Positions 36,574 to 46,290 of a stretch of DNA of 64,000 bases are shown here, piece by piece. The notes below the pieces were generated by a model. It was given only the letters and a program-made list of their open reading frames with translations, was not told where the DNA came from and ran no database searches. Positions within the stretch are counted from its first letter, which is position 1, and every line of letters starts with the position of its first letter. Made by a program: the position numbers and the translations under genes. This DNA comes from Hyphomicrobium sp. D-2 (GTDB taxonomy: Bacteria > Pseudomonadota > Alphaproteobacteria > Rhizobiales > Hyphomicrobiaceae): contig NZ_JARXLA010000008.1 of NCBI RefSeq assembly GCF_029872155.1, forward strand, positions 932,501 to 996,500, given 5' to 3'.

Positions 36574-37494
36574 ATGCGCATTGAATATCACCGCACGCTG
36601 ATCGCTGATCGTCCGCGCAATGAAGCGTTCCAGAAGGCGCTGGCATCCGTCATCCGCGAGGGCGAAACAACCGTCGCGGACATCGGCACCGGAACCGGCC
36701 TGCTGGCGCTAATGGCCTCAAAGCTCGGTGCGCGCGATGTCTATCTTTACGAGGTTGCCGAAGTCGGCGCGGTGGCGGAAGCACTGATCGAGGCTAACAG
36801 CGCGCAGAACTGCCATCTCATTCCGTGCCATTCCACCGAGATGGTGGAGCCGCCGCAGGTCGATGTGATCGTCTCTGAAACGCTGGGCAACTACGCGCTG
36901 GAAGAGCACATCATCGAGACGCTGGCGGACGCAAAGGCGCGCTTTCTGAAGCCGGGCGGCGTCATGATCCCGCAGCGCATCGTGCAGTATGTCGCGCCGG
37001 TGATCGCGCCGCGCATCCAGAACGAATTCGCGGTGTGGGATGAAACCGGCTTCGATATGTCGATCGCCCGCACCATGAGCCTCAACAACATCTATGTGCG
37101 TACACTGAAGCCGGACGAGCTGCTTGCGGCGAAGATCTGGGACACCGTCGAGCTTGGCTCCGACGCGGATGGTGCGCGCTCCGGTGAGGTAAGCTGGCAG
37201 CTTGCCGCCGACGCGACTGTATATGGCTTTGTCGTCTGGTGGGATGCGGAACTGGTGCCAGGTATTACGCTTTCAACCGCGCCGGATGCGGCCCCCACAC
37301 ATTGGGAGCAGCTGTATTTTCCGCTGCTGTCACCTATTGCGGCCAAGAGCGGTGATACGATCCACGCTATCTTGCAGTCGCATACCTCCCAAGAGGGGGG
37401 AACGCACGTTGCGTGGGCGGCAGCGCATGTCGACGCAAATGGAAAAGAGGTTGCACAGCAATCGCTGAACCTCGACAACGGCTATCTGCCATAA
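36574..37494 (+). CDS. PRMT-like class I SAM methyltransferase
   Basis: A 306-residue methyltransferase resembling protein arginine methyltransferases. Motif I is TTVADIGTGTGLLALMASKL, the acidic residue of the second strand is VYLYEVAEVGAVAEAL, and the loop SETLGNYALEEHII places two acidic residues as in the PRMT double-E loop. The part after GGVMIPQRI forms a beta-barrel-like region, also PRMT-like. Genome tools may call it an L11-type methyltransferase. Substrate unknown. It is the third methyltransferase in a row, two bases behind the TrmH-family gene. Confidence 0.75.
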   Translation: MRIEYHRTLIADRPRNEAFQKALASVIREGETTVADIGTGTGLLALMASKLGARDVYLYEVAEVGAVAEALIEANSAQNCHLIPCHSTEMVEPPQVDVIVSETLGNYALEEHIIETLADAKARFLKPGGVMIPQRIVQYVAPVIAPRIQNEFAVWDETGFDMSIARTMSLNNIYVRTLKPDELLAAKIWDTVELGSDADGARSGEVSWQLAADATVYGFVVWWDAELVPGITLSTAPDAAPTHWEQLYFPLLSPIAAKSGDTIHAILQSHTSQEGGTHVAWAAAHVDANGKEVAQQSLNLDNGYLP

Positions 37495-37567
37495 GGACGC
37501 GTCTGCTCCGCAGTGCCACAATGATCGGAGCGGGCGTGATTGGGAAAGAACTCCTGGGGAGGGTTTT

Positions 37568-38149
37568 ATGCTGGTGATGGTGATCGGGCTGCTGGTGTTT
37601 TTCACAGCCCACCTCGTGCCGCTGAATGTCGATCTGAAGAACGGGTTGATCACGCGCTTCGGCAAGCGCGGTTATCATATCGCTTTCGGACTCATGTCGC
37701 TGATCGGTTTGGCGCTGATTGTGTTGGGCTTCCACAAGCTGCAGCTCCATCCGGGCAAGAACCCCGTGCTGTGGGATCCGCCGGTTTGGACGCGTCACAT
37801 CGCGCTGGCGCTGATGCTGCCGGCGATGATTGCATTTGTGGCGGCGTTTTTCCGTTCGCACATCAGCGCCGCGTTGAAGCAGCCGCTGCTGGTTGCAATC
37901 AAGACCTGGGCGCTGGCGCATCTCATCGCGAATGGCGATCTGGCTTCGCTGGTGCTGTTCGGCAGCTTCCTGGCCTTCGCAGTTTATGAGCGGATCATCA
38001 TCAAGCGCCGTAAACTTGCAGGCGTTTTCAGCGGCAGCACCGGTCCGTGGAGCAACGACATTCTTGTGGTGGTGATCGGCGCGGCGCTCTATGCGGTCAT
38101 CCTGCTTTATCTGCATCAGATGGTGATTGGCGTTTCGCCTCTGTCGTGA
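37568..38149 (+). CDS. NnrU-family membrane protein
   Basis: A 193-residue inner-membrane protein with about five segments: VMVIGLLVFFTAHLVPL, YHIAFGLMSLIGLALIVLGF, IALALMLPAMIAFVAAFF, LVLFGSFLAFAVYERII and ILVVVIGAALYAVILLYL. The NnrU family, first seen near nitrite and nitric-oxide reductase genes, shows this layout with FFxxHL at the start and WALAHLIANGDLASL in the middle. No denitrification gene is nearby here, so a link to nitrogen oxides is not supported by context. A GGAGG stands before ATG 37568, and a strong terminator follows. Confidence 0.88.
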   Translation: MLVMVIGLLVFFTAHLVPLNVDLKNGLITRFGKRGYHIAFGLMSLIGLALIVLGFHKLQLHPGKNPVLWDPPVWTRHIALALMLPAMIAFVAAFFRSHISAALKQPLLVAIKTWALAHLIANGDLASLVLFGSFLAFAVYERIIIKRRKLAGVFSGSTGPWSNDILVVVIGAALYAVILLYLHQMVIGVSPLS

Positions 38150-38181
38150 AATTCCATCTGGCCTCTGGGCTTGCCTGAATA

Positions 38182-38217
38182 AAAAACGCCGGACGGGGGC
38201 TCCCATCCGGCGTTTTT
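38182..38217. terminator. Bidirectional terminator
   Basis: AAAAACGCCGGACGGG, short loop, CCCATCCGGCGTTTTT: strong GC stem with A-run and T-run between the convergent NnrU and L,D-transpeptidase genes. Confidence 0.9.
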
Positions 38218-38269
38218 ATTGGTGCGGTCAGCTGTCTCAGCCGCGATTGTTGTGCGGCCGATCTGGCTA

Positions 38270-39757
38270 TTAGTAATAGCGATAGTACGAGCTGTCGGGG
38301 CGGCTGCGCCACGGTTCCACGACGAACTCCGTACGCTCGCTCGTCTCGCGGCTCAGCGGGAAGTCGGAGATGATGAACGAGGAGCCGGGTTTCATCAGCT
38401 CCGCCAGCTTCACGCTGACATCGTGCGGGATCTGAATACGCTCCAGAGCGTGCGCAGGGTCGGTGTTGTGGCCGGCGCTGCGGACGTATTCCTCGTCAAG
38501 ATGACGACGCTTGCGCGATGAATATGCCGGCGTCGATGAGTTCGGACCCATCGTCACTGCATTCCAGCGCAGATTGCGATCGCCTTCGGTGAAGTGCGTG
38601 GCTGTCAAAACGTGCGTGCCAATCGGCTGGCCTTCGTCTGCGATCGTGATCGGCGTATCGATCACTTCCACGAAGCCAAGCTTGGCTGTCAGGCGGCCGG
38701 TTTTGGCGCTGATGAATACCGATACCGGCATGTCCTTGCGCTGTTCCAGGGCGTCTGCGCCAGCCAGCGCCTTGCGGGCGTCGGCCACAACTGTTTCGGC
38801 TTGCTTGGCGTCGTCGGCAGCAATCTTGCGTGCCTTCTCAAGCGCGGCGGCATCGGCGATGGCCTGCTTCGTCTTGGCTGCCTGTTCAGTCGCTGCCTTC
38901 TTGGCTGCCGCTGCAGCCTCGACGGCATCAACCATCTTCTTTTCTTCGGCAAGCTCGTTGGCTGACTGCTTCTCCAGCGCTTCCGCATCCAGTTTGCTGG
39001 CGTCAATCTTTGCCAGTCTCGCGGTCAGGGCCTTGAAGCTCTTGGTTTCCTTGGCAGCGGAAGCGGCTGTGGTGCGCACGCTCTTGGCCAGACGTGCATC
39101 CTCAGCGCGTGCAGTCTTGATGGCCTCTTTGGCGTCCTGCACGGCCTTGGTCGCAGCCGTAACCTGCTCATCGGCTGCAGCCTTGGCATTTTCGGCTTCG
39201 GTTACGCCGTTGGCGAGGCGGTTACGCTCATTTGAGCGGAACGAGGCCGCCATGCCGCGCGTCAGGGTCTGCGATGCGGTTGCCGCGTTGGCCCGGCTGA
39301 TCAGCAGGTCGGAAACGCCGCCAGCTGAAGCCGTCTGCATCGCGTTGCCCGCTGCGTCGTGGGCCACTTCGGCCGGCAGCGGATTGATGAGATCGGGGCT
39401 GTTGAACTGTACCGGGGTCAGATCGTCATTGCTGACGATAACCCGGGCGCCAACGTCGGTGATCTCGAACAGGTTGCGCGCGAAGCTGTACGGCAGCCGG
39501 ATGCAGCCGTGCGAAGCCGGATAGCCTGGCAATTCGCCCGCGTGGAAGGCGATGCCCGAATTGGTCAGGCGCTGCATGAATGGCATTGGCGCGCCATTAT
39601 ACAGGTTCGAGAAATGACGCTGCTTCTTCTCAAGAATTGAGAAAACGCCGGTGGGCGTCGGATTGGAGCTTTTACCGCTGGAGATCGGTGATCTGGCGAT
39701 CTGCTTACCGTCGTCATAGACGGTCAGCGTCTGGCGGTTCAGCGACACCACGATCAC
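38270..39757 (-). CDS. L,D-transpeptidase (YkuD), lacking its N-terminus in this frame
   Basis: Periplasmic enzyme that forms 3-3 peptidoglycan cross-links or attaches proteins to the wall. The YkuD domain fills residues 1-115: IVVSLNRQTLTVYDDGKQI, PTGVFSILEKKQRHFSN, GIAFHAGELPGYPASHGCIRLP with the catalytic Cys in SHGCIRL. A long Ala/Lys/Glu coiled-coil (about 180-330) follows, then a second strand-rich domain (VFISAKTGRLTAKLGFVEVI, PIGTHVLTATHF) without HGC. The only usual start, GTG 39757, falls inside the first strand of the fold, with no signal peptide. The same frame is open upstream to about 39994 and encodes AEAQFYPWGGW and a linker, so a signal peptide was lost to a frameshift (see 39758-39998). 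Confidence 0.85.
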   Translation of the reverse strand: MIVVSLNRQTLTVYDDGKQIARSPISSGKSSNPTPTGVFSILEKKQRHFSNLYNGAPMPFMQRLTNSGIAFHAGELPGYPASHGCIRLPYSFARNLFEITDVGARVIVSNDDLTPVQFNSPDLINPLPAEVAHDAAGNAMQTASAGGVSDLLISRANAATASQTLTRGMAASFRSNERNRLANGVTEAENAKAAADEQVTAATKAVQDAKEAIKTARAEDARLAKSVRTTAASAAKETKSFKALTARLAKIDASKLDAEALEKQSANELAEEKKMVDAVEAAAAAKKAATEQAAKTKQAIADAAALEKARKIAADDAKQAETVVADARKALAGADALEQRKDMPVSVFISAKTGRLTAKLGFVEVIDTPITIADEGQPIGTHVLTATHFTEGDRNLRWNAVTMGPNSSTPAYSSRKRRHLDEEYVRSAGHNTDPAHALERIQIPHDVSVKLAELMKPGSSFIISDFPLSRETSERTEFVVEPWRSRPDSSYYRYY

Positions 39758-39998
39758 AAGCGGGCCGCTGGGCTTGGGCAGCGCGGCCGTGGGTTTCTCG
39801 TTGGTGGGTTCAACGTATTGCCGCGGCGCCCGGCGGACCCGGCGCGGCTGTTTTTGCTGCTGCCAGGGCTGGGCATTGCTCCAGCCTCCCCAGGGGTAAA
39901 ACTGGGCTTCAGCGCGATCTGGCGTTGCAGCGACGAGAAGGCCGCCCGGCGACGAATGCGGCAGTCGAAAGGCGCAGCCCGCGGGGCCAGGCGCTCAT
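39758..39998 (-). other. Displaced signal peptide and linker of the L,D-transpeptidase
   Basis: From ATG 39998 one minus frame reads MSAWPRGLRLSTAAFVAG and soon hits a stop; the frame of the transpeptidase reads GLLVAATPDRAEAQFYPWGG and continues into the enzyme. Joined at about 39943-39948 they give a textbook signal peptide with a cleavage site AEA-Q. One extra base separates the two frames. Either a sequencing error or a real mutation that blocks export is possible. Confidence 0.65.
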
Positions 39999-40312
39999 GT
40001 GGGAAATGGCTAACGTGTGCAAGGGAGCCCCCAATGCAGGAATTTGACGTTACTGTCGAATGGTGCCCCAATTTGATGATCTTAAGACTAAGGTTCCGTT
40101 AGCAAGCTCATGAATTAGAAGTTTTTCAAATAACAATCTAAGGCAAACAAGCCCAACCGGCTTGGAAACGGGCCGGACCGGCACCAGATGGGCGCACCGG
40201 GGGTTAAAAGCCGGGATTGGAGTTGGAGGCGGCGAAGCAGGAGTGGTTAGCGACTTGGTGCTGCGCCGCTAAATTCAAAGACGTCGATCCTTAAAGGGTG
40301 TAATCTCGATAG
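39999..40312. other. Divergent intergenic region
   Basis: About 310 bases between the L,D-transpeptidase and panB. No gene, hairpin terminator or repeat was recognised; it should hold promoters for both directions. Confidence 0.45.
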
Positions 40313-41248
40313 ATGTCCGTACACAGCACCACAAAGCGCCTGATGGCGCCTGACATTGCAGCGATGAAGCGCCGGGGCGATCCGATCGTCGCCCTCACGT
40401 CCTATCACGCGCACACTGCGGCCATCGCCGACAAGCACTGCGATTTCCTGCTTGTCGGCGACAGTCTCGGCATGGTGATGCACGGCTTCGAGACAACGGT
40501 GCCGGTGTCGCTTGAGCTGATGATCATGCATGGCCGCGCGGTGGTCCGTGGTGCCCGTCATGCGCTGGTAGTGGTAGACATGCCGTTCGGCTCCTACGAG
40601 GAAAGCCCGGCGGTGGCATTCCGTAACTCCGCGCGCGTCATGAAGGAAACCGACTGCGGCGCGATTAAACTTGAGGGCGGCAAGAGCATGGCGCCCACGA
40701 TCCGCTATCTCGTCGAGCGCGGCATCCCAGTCATGGCTCACATCGGCCTGACCCCCCAGTCGGTGAACGTCATCGGCGGCTTCAAGGCCCAGGGACGCAC
40801 CAAAGAGGAATGGGTCTCAATCGAGGAAGATGCCCGTCAGGTGGCTGAAGCCGGTGCGTTTGCCATCGTGCTGGAAGCGATCACCGAGCCACTGGCCGAG
40901 CGGATCACCGCTTCTGTTCCGGTGCCGACCATCGGTATCGGCGCTTCGCCTGCATGCGACGGCCAGATCCTCGTCATGGAAGATATGCTGGGCCTCAGCC
41001 CCCGGGTGCCGCGCTTCGTCAAGAAGTTCGGCAAAGTGGCAGAGGTGATCGAGGACGCAATCCGCGATTACGCTCACGATGTGCGGACCCGCGCCTTCCC
41101 GACGCCGGAGCACACCTATGCCATGATCGACGGAACTCCCTCCAAGGCCCGGCGCGCGACCACCAGAGGCGGTGGAACGACCGCTGATGCTGGAACGCCT
41201 GCCGAGGGAACCGGTCGGACGACGTCGAAACGGATTAAAACCCCTTAG
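40313..41248 (+). CDS. panB: 3-methyl-2-oxobutanoate hydroxymethyltransferase
   Basis: First step of pantothenate and CoA synthesis: adds a hydroxymethyl group from methylene-tetrahydrofolate to ketoisovalerate. The TIM-barrel motifs are clear: [30 protein letters not shown] (metal-binding Asp), [43 protein letters not shown] and [17 protein letters not shown]. The enzyme core ends near residue 265; a tail rich in Thr, Gly and Lys extends it to 311, longer than usual. panC is not adjacent in this window. Confidence 0.96.
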   Translation: MSVHSTTKRLMAPDIAAMKRRGDPIVALTSYHAHTAAIADKHCDFLLVGDSLGMVMHGFETTVPVSLELMIMHGRAVVRGARHALVVVDMPFGSYEESPAVAFRNSARVMKETDCGAIKLEGGKSMAPTIRYLVERGIPVMAHIGLTPQSVNVIGGFKAQGRTKEEWVSIEEDARQVAEAGAFAIVLEAITEPLAERITASVPVPTIGIGASPACDGQILVMEDMLGLSPRVPRFVKKFGKVAEVIEDAIRDYAHDVRTRAFPTPEHTYAMIDGTPSKARRATTRGGGTTADAGTPAEGTGRTTSKRIKTP

Positions 41249-41406
41249 CGAAGCTTCGGCAGCGGCCTTGGCGCGCAACTTGATCGGTGTAAGTGCCGAC
41301 AATGACTTGCGCGGGGGGCATCGTGGGGTATGTATGCGCCTGTCGGTGGCCTTTTTGAGCCACCCGACAATGAACGTGCCAGATTGCAAGGCTGAAAGAG
41401 CGAGCG

Positions 41407-42267
41407 ATGTCACAGCAGGACGATGGTCTCTTCCGCGAGGTCGAAGAGGAATTGAGGCGGGAACGCCTCGAAAAGATCTGGAAGGACTACGGCACCTTTT
41501 TCATCGCCGGAGCTGTGGTGATCGTGCTGGGCGTTCTGGGCTACAAGTACTGGGAAAACCAGCGCGCAACGGCAGCTTATGATTCCGGCGCCCGGTACGA
41601 AGCCGCGCTGCGTCAGATGGCCGACAAGAAAGACGCCGAGGCCAAGCAGGACTTCGACAAGCTCGCGACCGACGGATCGGGCGGCTATCGCGCACTGGCG
41701 CTGCTGCAACTCGCCGGAGCGCAGTATCGTGACGGCAATCGCGCCGATGCTCTGAAAACCTTCGAACGCCTCGCCACCGACGGGCAGGCTGATTCGGTTC
41801 TGCGCGGTTTCGCGACGCTGCAGGCCGCAGGTTTGCGGCTAGATGAGGCCGATTTTGCCGAGCTGGAGAGCCGCCTCACCCCTCTCATGGCCGAAGGCGC
41901 GCCCTGGCGTTACAGCGCCCGTGAGCTGCTGGGGCTGGCGGCATTCCGCGCCGGCAAGTTCACCGACGCCCGTGCGCTGCTGACGCCGCTGTTTGTCGAA
42001 CAGGAAGTGCCGGAGAGCATCGCTACCCGGGCGCAGATCATCATGGCTGAGATCGCTGCCGGCGAATTGGCAGCCAGTGGCAAGAAGGCCGACGCGGCAG
42101 AGACAACCGCTCCGGAAGCCGGCGCAAAGGCTGCCGACGCGGCTAAGCCTGCGGAAGTGACGCCTGCGCCTGCACCGGCAGTGGAAAATGCCGATCAGTC
42201 TTCGGCTGCCACGCCAACGCCATCAGAGGGTGCAACATCGCCATCAGAACCGGCCAAAAAAGACTGA
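41407..42267 (+). CDS. YfgM-like tetratricopeptide membrane protein
   Basis: A 286-residue single-pass inner-membrane protein with a periplasmic TPR domain. The cytoplasmic start (FREVEEELRRERLEKIWKDY) and the anchor (FFIAGAVVIVLGVLGYKYWE) are typical of YfgM, which interacts with the Sec translocon and chaperones. Helical repeats (GGYRALALLQLAGAQYRDGN, DALKTFERLATDGQADSVLR) follow, and an Ala/Pro/Glu-rich tail of about 70 residues closes the chain. bamB and der follow, the same order as yfgM-bamB-der in E. coli, which supports the identity. Confidence 0.88.
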   Translation: MSQQDDGLFREVEEELRRERLEKIWKDYGTFFIAGAVVIVLGVLGYKYWENQRATAAYDSGARYEAALRQMADKKDAEAKQDFDKLATDGSGGYRALALLQLAGAQYRDGNRADALKTFERLATDGQADSVLRGFATLQAAGLRLDEADFAELESRLTPLMAEGAPWRYSARELLGLAAFRAGKFTDARALLTPLFVEQEVPESIATRAQIIMAEIAAGELAASGKKADAAETTAPEAGAKAADAAKPAEVTPAPAPAVENADQSSAATPTPSEGATSPSEPAKKD

Positions 42268-42289
42268 GCTGAAGGCCAAGCGGGGGCAC

Positions 42290-43669
42290 ATGAGGGACTG
42301 GCTACACCGGAGCTGTTGGGCGGGAGCAGGGATTTGCTCCATCGTGCTGCTCTCCGGCTGTGCGGGCGATGGCCCCTCGCTGCCCAAGCTTGGTGACCTC
42401 AATCCGTTCGCTGAAAAGCAGGTGCCTCTGCCTGGCCGGCGTGTTCCGGTCATGGCGCCCAAGGGCCCCGAGACGGGCGAACTGGCCGATGCCTTCACGC
42501 CGATCACGCTGCCGGCGCCACGCATCAATGACAATTGGAGCCAGCCCGGTGGCGAGCCCAGCAACGCGCCGGGTAATCTCGCCTTCAACGGTGGCACCAA
42601 TACCGCCTGGACTGCGAACGCAGGCACAGGTTCCAGCGGCTCCGGCCGCCTCACCGCCCGCCCGATCATCTACGGCGGCAACATTTACGCGCTCGATGCC
42701 GAAGGCAACGTCAGCGCCTTCTCCACTTCCGGCTCGTCCCTGTGGCGCACCTCGCTGAAGCCCAAGCGCGAAACCGGCGGCGGTAGCTGGTTCTCGCTCG
42801 GCCTTGGTGGTGGCTCCGATGGCGGCGGCTTCGGCGGCGGTCTGGCCATGGATAACGGCAGGCTTTATGCCGCCAGCGGCTTCGGCAATGTCGTCGCGCT
42901 CGATCCGCAAACCGGCAAGGCCATTTGGGAAAAGCAGCTTGAGGCGCCGATCCGCTCCTCGCCGACCGCGGTTGGCGACCGGGTCTATGTCATTGCGCTC
43001 GACGGTCGCTTCTTCTGTCTGGCTGGTGCGGACGGCGGTGAGCTCTGGTCGGTGCGCGGTCTGCCGCAGCAGGCAAGTCTGATCAACAACGCCAGCCCTG
43101 CCGTGGATGGCAACGTGGTGGTCGTCCCTTATCCATCGGGCGACCTGCTGGCGCTCAGCATTGCGGACGGCTCGTCGCTTTGGTCGGAAAATCTGGCCCG
43201 CACGCGCATGACCTCCCAGATTGCGTCGATGAGCGACGCGGCACGCCCTGCCATTGATGGTGGGATCGTGTTTGCCGTCGGGCATGCCGGCCGCATGGTC
43301 GCCACCCACGCTGACAGTGGCGAGCGTCTGTGGACCGCAAATATCCCGAGCATTCAGACGCCATGGGTTGCGGGTGGCAGCGTGTTCGTCGTCGATACGC
43401 AGGGTCAGTTGATGGGCCTGTCGCGCAACGACGGCAAGACGCAGTGGACCGTGAAGCTGCCCGGCAACGGGCCGTGGGCAGGGCCGACGCTGGCCGGTGG
43501 AACGCTGTGGCTCACGTCAGCCGGTGGCGCGCTGGTGGGTGTTGAGGCAACTACCGGCCGCATCGTGACCCAGAAGGAGCTCGGCCAACCGGTGTTTATC
43601 GCGCCGGTCGTGGCTCAGGGGCGCATGTACGTGCTGACCGACAAGGCCAATCTGCTGGCGATCAGCTGA
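42290..43669 (+). CDS. bamB: Outer-membrane assembly lipoprotein BamB
   Basis: Outer-membrane lipoprotein of the BAM complex, a beta-propeller that binds BamA. ATG 42290 opens a lipoprotein signal ending SIVLLSGC with the lipidated Cys. The mature part has repeated PQQ-like blades: GNIYALDAEGNVSAFSTSG, GNVVALDPQTGKAIWEKQL, DRVYVIALDGRFFCLAGADG, GDLLALSIADGSSLWSENL, GQLMGLSRNDGKTQWTVKL, GALVGVEATTGRIVTQKEL. A Gly-rich loop (GLGGGSDGGGFGGG) inside the second blade is an odd insertion. The start lies 23 bases past the upstream stop and has a GGGGG site. Confidence 0.93.
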   Translation: MRDWLHRSCWAGAGICSIVLLSGCAGDGPSLPKLGDLNPFAEKQVPLPGRRVPVMAPKGPETGELADAFTPITLPAPRINDNWSQPGGEPSNAPGNLAFNGGTNTAWTANAGTGSSGSGRLTARPIIYGGNIYALDAEGNVSAFSTSGSSLWRTSLKPKRETGGGSWFSLGLGGGSDGGGFGGGLAMDNGRLYAASGFGNVVALDPQTGKAIWEKQLEAPIRSSPTAVGDRVYVIALDGRFFCLAGADGGELWSVRGLPQQASLINNASPAVDGNVVVVPYPSGDLLALSIADGSSLWSENLARTRMTSQIASMSDAARPAIDGGIVFAVGHAGRMVATHADSGERLWTANIPSIQTPWVAGGSVFVVDTQGQLMGLSRNDGKTQWTVKLPGNGPWAGPTLAGGTLWLTSAGGALVGVEATTGRIVTQKELGQPVFIAPVVAQGRMYVLTDKANLLAIS

Positions 43670-43944
43670 TCCCAGCGGAGGGCAACGCCCCCAATCCTGC
43701 CGAAACAGCTTATGCAACTGAAGCGGCGGCGCATGTCCCATGCGTCGCGCCGGATGTCGTTTGCAATCCGCTGCAAGCCTGCGCTGCTCCGCCAACTTCC
43801 GCACCGGGCGCTGACGGCTGATCTGAGGCTTAACGTATCTGAACGGGCGGTCCGGCTATGCTGATTGCAGCGAATACGCCATAAGCACGGGAGCATGCGC
43901 GCCCGCGCAGCCTTCAATCAAACCTTCGGCCGGCCGAGTTCCCC

Positions 43945-45306
43945 ATGTCGTCACAACCCGTCATCGCCATTATCGGCCGCCCCAACGTTGGCAAGTCGAC
44001 ACTGTTCAACCGCCTGACCGGCACGCGCTCGGCGCTGGTGTCCGACATGCCGTGCCTCACGCGCGACCGGCGTGAGGAACAGGCCGACATCGGCGGTCAC
44101 TCCGTCCGGCTGGTCGATACCGCCGGACTTGAAGAGGCCAAGCGCGGCTCGATTGCCGAACGTATGCGCCAGCAGAGCGAGGCGGCGTTGATGGCTGCCG
44201 ATCTGGTGCTGTTCGTGATCGACTCTCGCGACGGGATCACGCCGGACGACAAGTCGTTCGCCCGCGTTGTGCGTGGCTCTGGACGTCCCGTCATTCTCGT
44301 CGCCAACAAGTGCGAGGGCCGCGCTGGCGAAGACGGTTTTTACGCCGCCTTTGAACTTGGCTTCGGTGAGCCGGTTGCGATCTCCGCCGAGCATGGCGAG
44401 GGCCTGGGCGATCTGATGGTAGAGATGCTGTCGGCGCTGGGCCTCAAGGAAGACCGCGAGAACGCGGCCGAGCCGCTGCCCGCAACCGAGCGGCCTATCC
44501 GCGTCGCCATCGTCGGGCGGCCGAATGCAGGCAAGTCGACGCTGGTCAACGCCATCTTGGGTGAAGAGCGCATGATCACCGGACCCGAGCCAGGGCTGAC
44601 GCGCGACTCCGTTCCCAGCGATGTCGAATGGCACGGTCGCCGGGTGCGCCTGTTCGATACCGCAGGATTGCGACGCAAGGCCAAGATCACCGAAACGGCC
44701 GAGAAGCTGAGTGCATCGGATGCCATCCGCGCCATTCGTTTCGCCGAGGTGGTTGTGCTGCTCGTCGATGCAGAGCGCCCGTTCGAACATCAGGATCTGA
44801 CCATCGGCGATCGCATCGCCGAGGAAGGGCGCGCGCTCGTCGTCGCGGTCAACAAGTGGGATCTGGTCGAAGACAAGCAGCAGGCGCTGAAGGCGCTGCG
44901 CGAAACACTCAATGATCGCCTTGCGCAGGTGCCGGGCGTTACGCTGGTGACTCTGTCGGCATTGAGCGGCAAGGGTGTCGAGCGATTGTCCGCTGCGGTG
45001 CTGGAAGCCTACGACACCTGGAACCGACGCGTGTCGACGGCGGACCTCAATCGCTGGCTCGAAGAAGCGCTGGCGCGTCATTCGCCACCGGCGGTCAGCG
45101 GGCGACGCATCAAGATCCGCTACATCACGCAGCCTTCGACGCGTCCGCCAACCTTCGTCGCGTTTTGTACGCGCCCGGATGAAATGCCTCAGTCGTATTT
45201 GCGCTATCTCACCAACAGCTTGCGGCAGGCGTTCAAGCTTCCCGGTGTTCCGGTGCGGCTCAATCTGCGCAAAGGCGAAAATCCCTACGCTAAGCATAAG
45301 CGCTGA
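43945..45306 (+). CDS. der: Ribosome-assembly GTPase Der (EngA)
   Basis: Double GTPase needed for 50S subunit maturation. The first G domain has [14 protein letters not shown], the second [15 protein letters not shown]3 boxes are LVDTAGLEE and [10 protein letters not shown]4 is NKWD in the second domain but NKCEG in the first, a change from the usual NKxD that I recall in other alphaproteobacterial Der proteins. A KH-like C-terminal domain ([32 protein letters not shown]) completes 453 residues. It sits in the conserved yfgM-bamB-der order, 275 bases after bamB. Confidence 0.96.
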   Translation: MSSQPVIAIIGRPNVGKSTLFNRLTGTRSALVSDMPCLTRDRREEQADIGGHSVRLVDTAGLEEAKRGSIAERMRQQSEAALMAADLVLFVIDSRDGITPDDKSFARVVRGSGRPVILVANKCEGRAGEDGFYAAFELGFGEPVAISAEHGEGLGDLMVEMLSALGLKEDRENAAEPLPATERPIRVAIVGRPNAGKSTLVNAILGEERMITGPEPGLTRDSVPSDVEWHGRRVRLFDTAGLRRKAKITETAEKLSASDAIRAIRFAEVVVLLVDAERPFEHQDLTIGDRIAEEGRALVVAVNKWDLVEDKQQALKALRETLNDRLAQVPGVTLVTLSALSGKGVERLSAAVLEAYDTWNRRVSTADLNRWLEEALARHSPPAVSGRRIKIRYITQPSTRPPTFVAFCTRPDEMPQSYLRYLTNSLRQAFKLPGVPVRLNLRKGENPYAKHKR

Positions 45307-45453
45307 GAGTACTTTTTTGGGCCAGCGTGCTGTGCTGTTACTGGCCTAACTGCGGGGCCTGCGTTAACTTTGATTCGCGTGGCTGTGGCGGGGACGAAAG
45401 CAGGCGCGCGGGCAGTGAGCCCGGGGCAAACTCAAAAAAGAGAACAGGGACCA

Positions 45454-45738
45454 ATGGACAGGTGCTCACACAGCCGGGTGCGCCCGGTTTTCTGCGCAGT
45501 CGTTGCGGGTGCAGCGGCAGTCTTCGGTGTAGCGTTCGCTACTCCGGCCGATGCGTATACGGCCAAGGTCAACTCCGCTTGCGAGCGCGATTACTATCGC
45601 CTGTGCGCTGCTTACTCCATCGGCACGCCGGAGCTGCGCAGCTGCATGACGTCGAAGCGCAAGTCGCTGTCGCCGCGTTGCGTGCGCGCGCTCGTCGATG
45701 CCGGCATGGTGCCGCGCCGCTATCTGGCCAAGAAGTAA
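45454..45738 (+). CDS. Small secreted cysteine-containing protein
   Basis: A 94-residue protein with signal peptide (VFCAVVAGAAAVFGVAFATPADA). The mature part has four Cys in a pattern ACERDYYRLCAAYSIGTPEL, LRSCMTSKRKSLSPRCVRAL, ending ALVDAGMVPRRYLAKK. I recall the pattern DYYRxC...LRxCM...LSxxCxxALVDAGxVPRR as conserved in Hyphomicrobiales but with no known function. Two disulphides are likely. Start 45454 follows AACAGGGA; an earlier in-frame ATT/ATG-like extension to 45370 looks unlike a signal. Confidence 0.75.
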   Translation: MDRCSHSRVRPVFCAVVAGAAAVFGVAFATPADAYTAKVNSACERDYYRLCAAYSIGTPELRSCMTSKRKSLSPRCVRALVDAGMVPRRYLAKK

Positions 45739-46290
45739 TCGGCCGCCGCGTCCATTCGCGGGCTTCGGGGCACAGCAATCCGCTCCGCAATCTGACAGCA
45801 ACAACATGGTGCGCGCCCTGCAAATTTGTCGGGCGCGCCGGATCGATAAACGACTAGCACCGGCGACGCGCGAGAGATGCCAGCGGGCAATGCATCAGCA
45901 TGCAGCCAAGCGGCGCGTCGTTCTCAGCGCATGGATTGAGCCGGTCTGGATGAGCCAGTCTGTGTGAGCCGGTGGGAATATTCAGCGGACGGGAGCGGCA
46001 GCGAACCCGAAGATGCTGCCTGGCTCACCGTCCACACGGACGACAGCCGCACGTCTGGCGCCGTTCCGGACTTTCATAAGTAGGAAAGAGGGTTAGAAGG
46101 CGCAAGGGTAATTCGCCCTTGCAGCGCAGCAACTCTGCTTTGCGCCCTCGTCAGTGCTGCGATCATGAACGCGATGTCATGTCGGTTGCGTTTGACGCGC
46201 TCGCCGTGATGCGTTTTCGTCCGTCTGGTGCATTGGACATGACGCTGAGCGAACGTCGGCACCGGCTTGGGCGTGAGGGTTTGTTTCGAG
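45739..46290. other. Intergenic region with hairpins and short tandem repeat
   Basis: About 550 bases with no supported gene. A hairpin GCGCGCCC/GGGCGCGC (45811-45838) follows the small secreted gene but has no T-run. A second stem GCAAGGG/CCCTTGC lies near 46102-46121. A 14-base tandem repeat lies at 45937-45978. Confidence 0.5.
45937..45978. repeat. 14-base tandem repeat, about three copies
   Basis: TGAGCCGGTCTGGA, TGAGCCAGTCTGTG and TGAGCCGGTGGGAA follow one another without gaps (45937-45978). The first two differ at three positions; the third diverges after TGAGCCGGT. Confidence 0.7.

Noticed and set aside
43951-45297. A 448-codon minus-strand frame
   Set aside because: Antisense shadow of der, with random-looking protein text.
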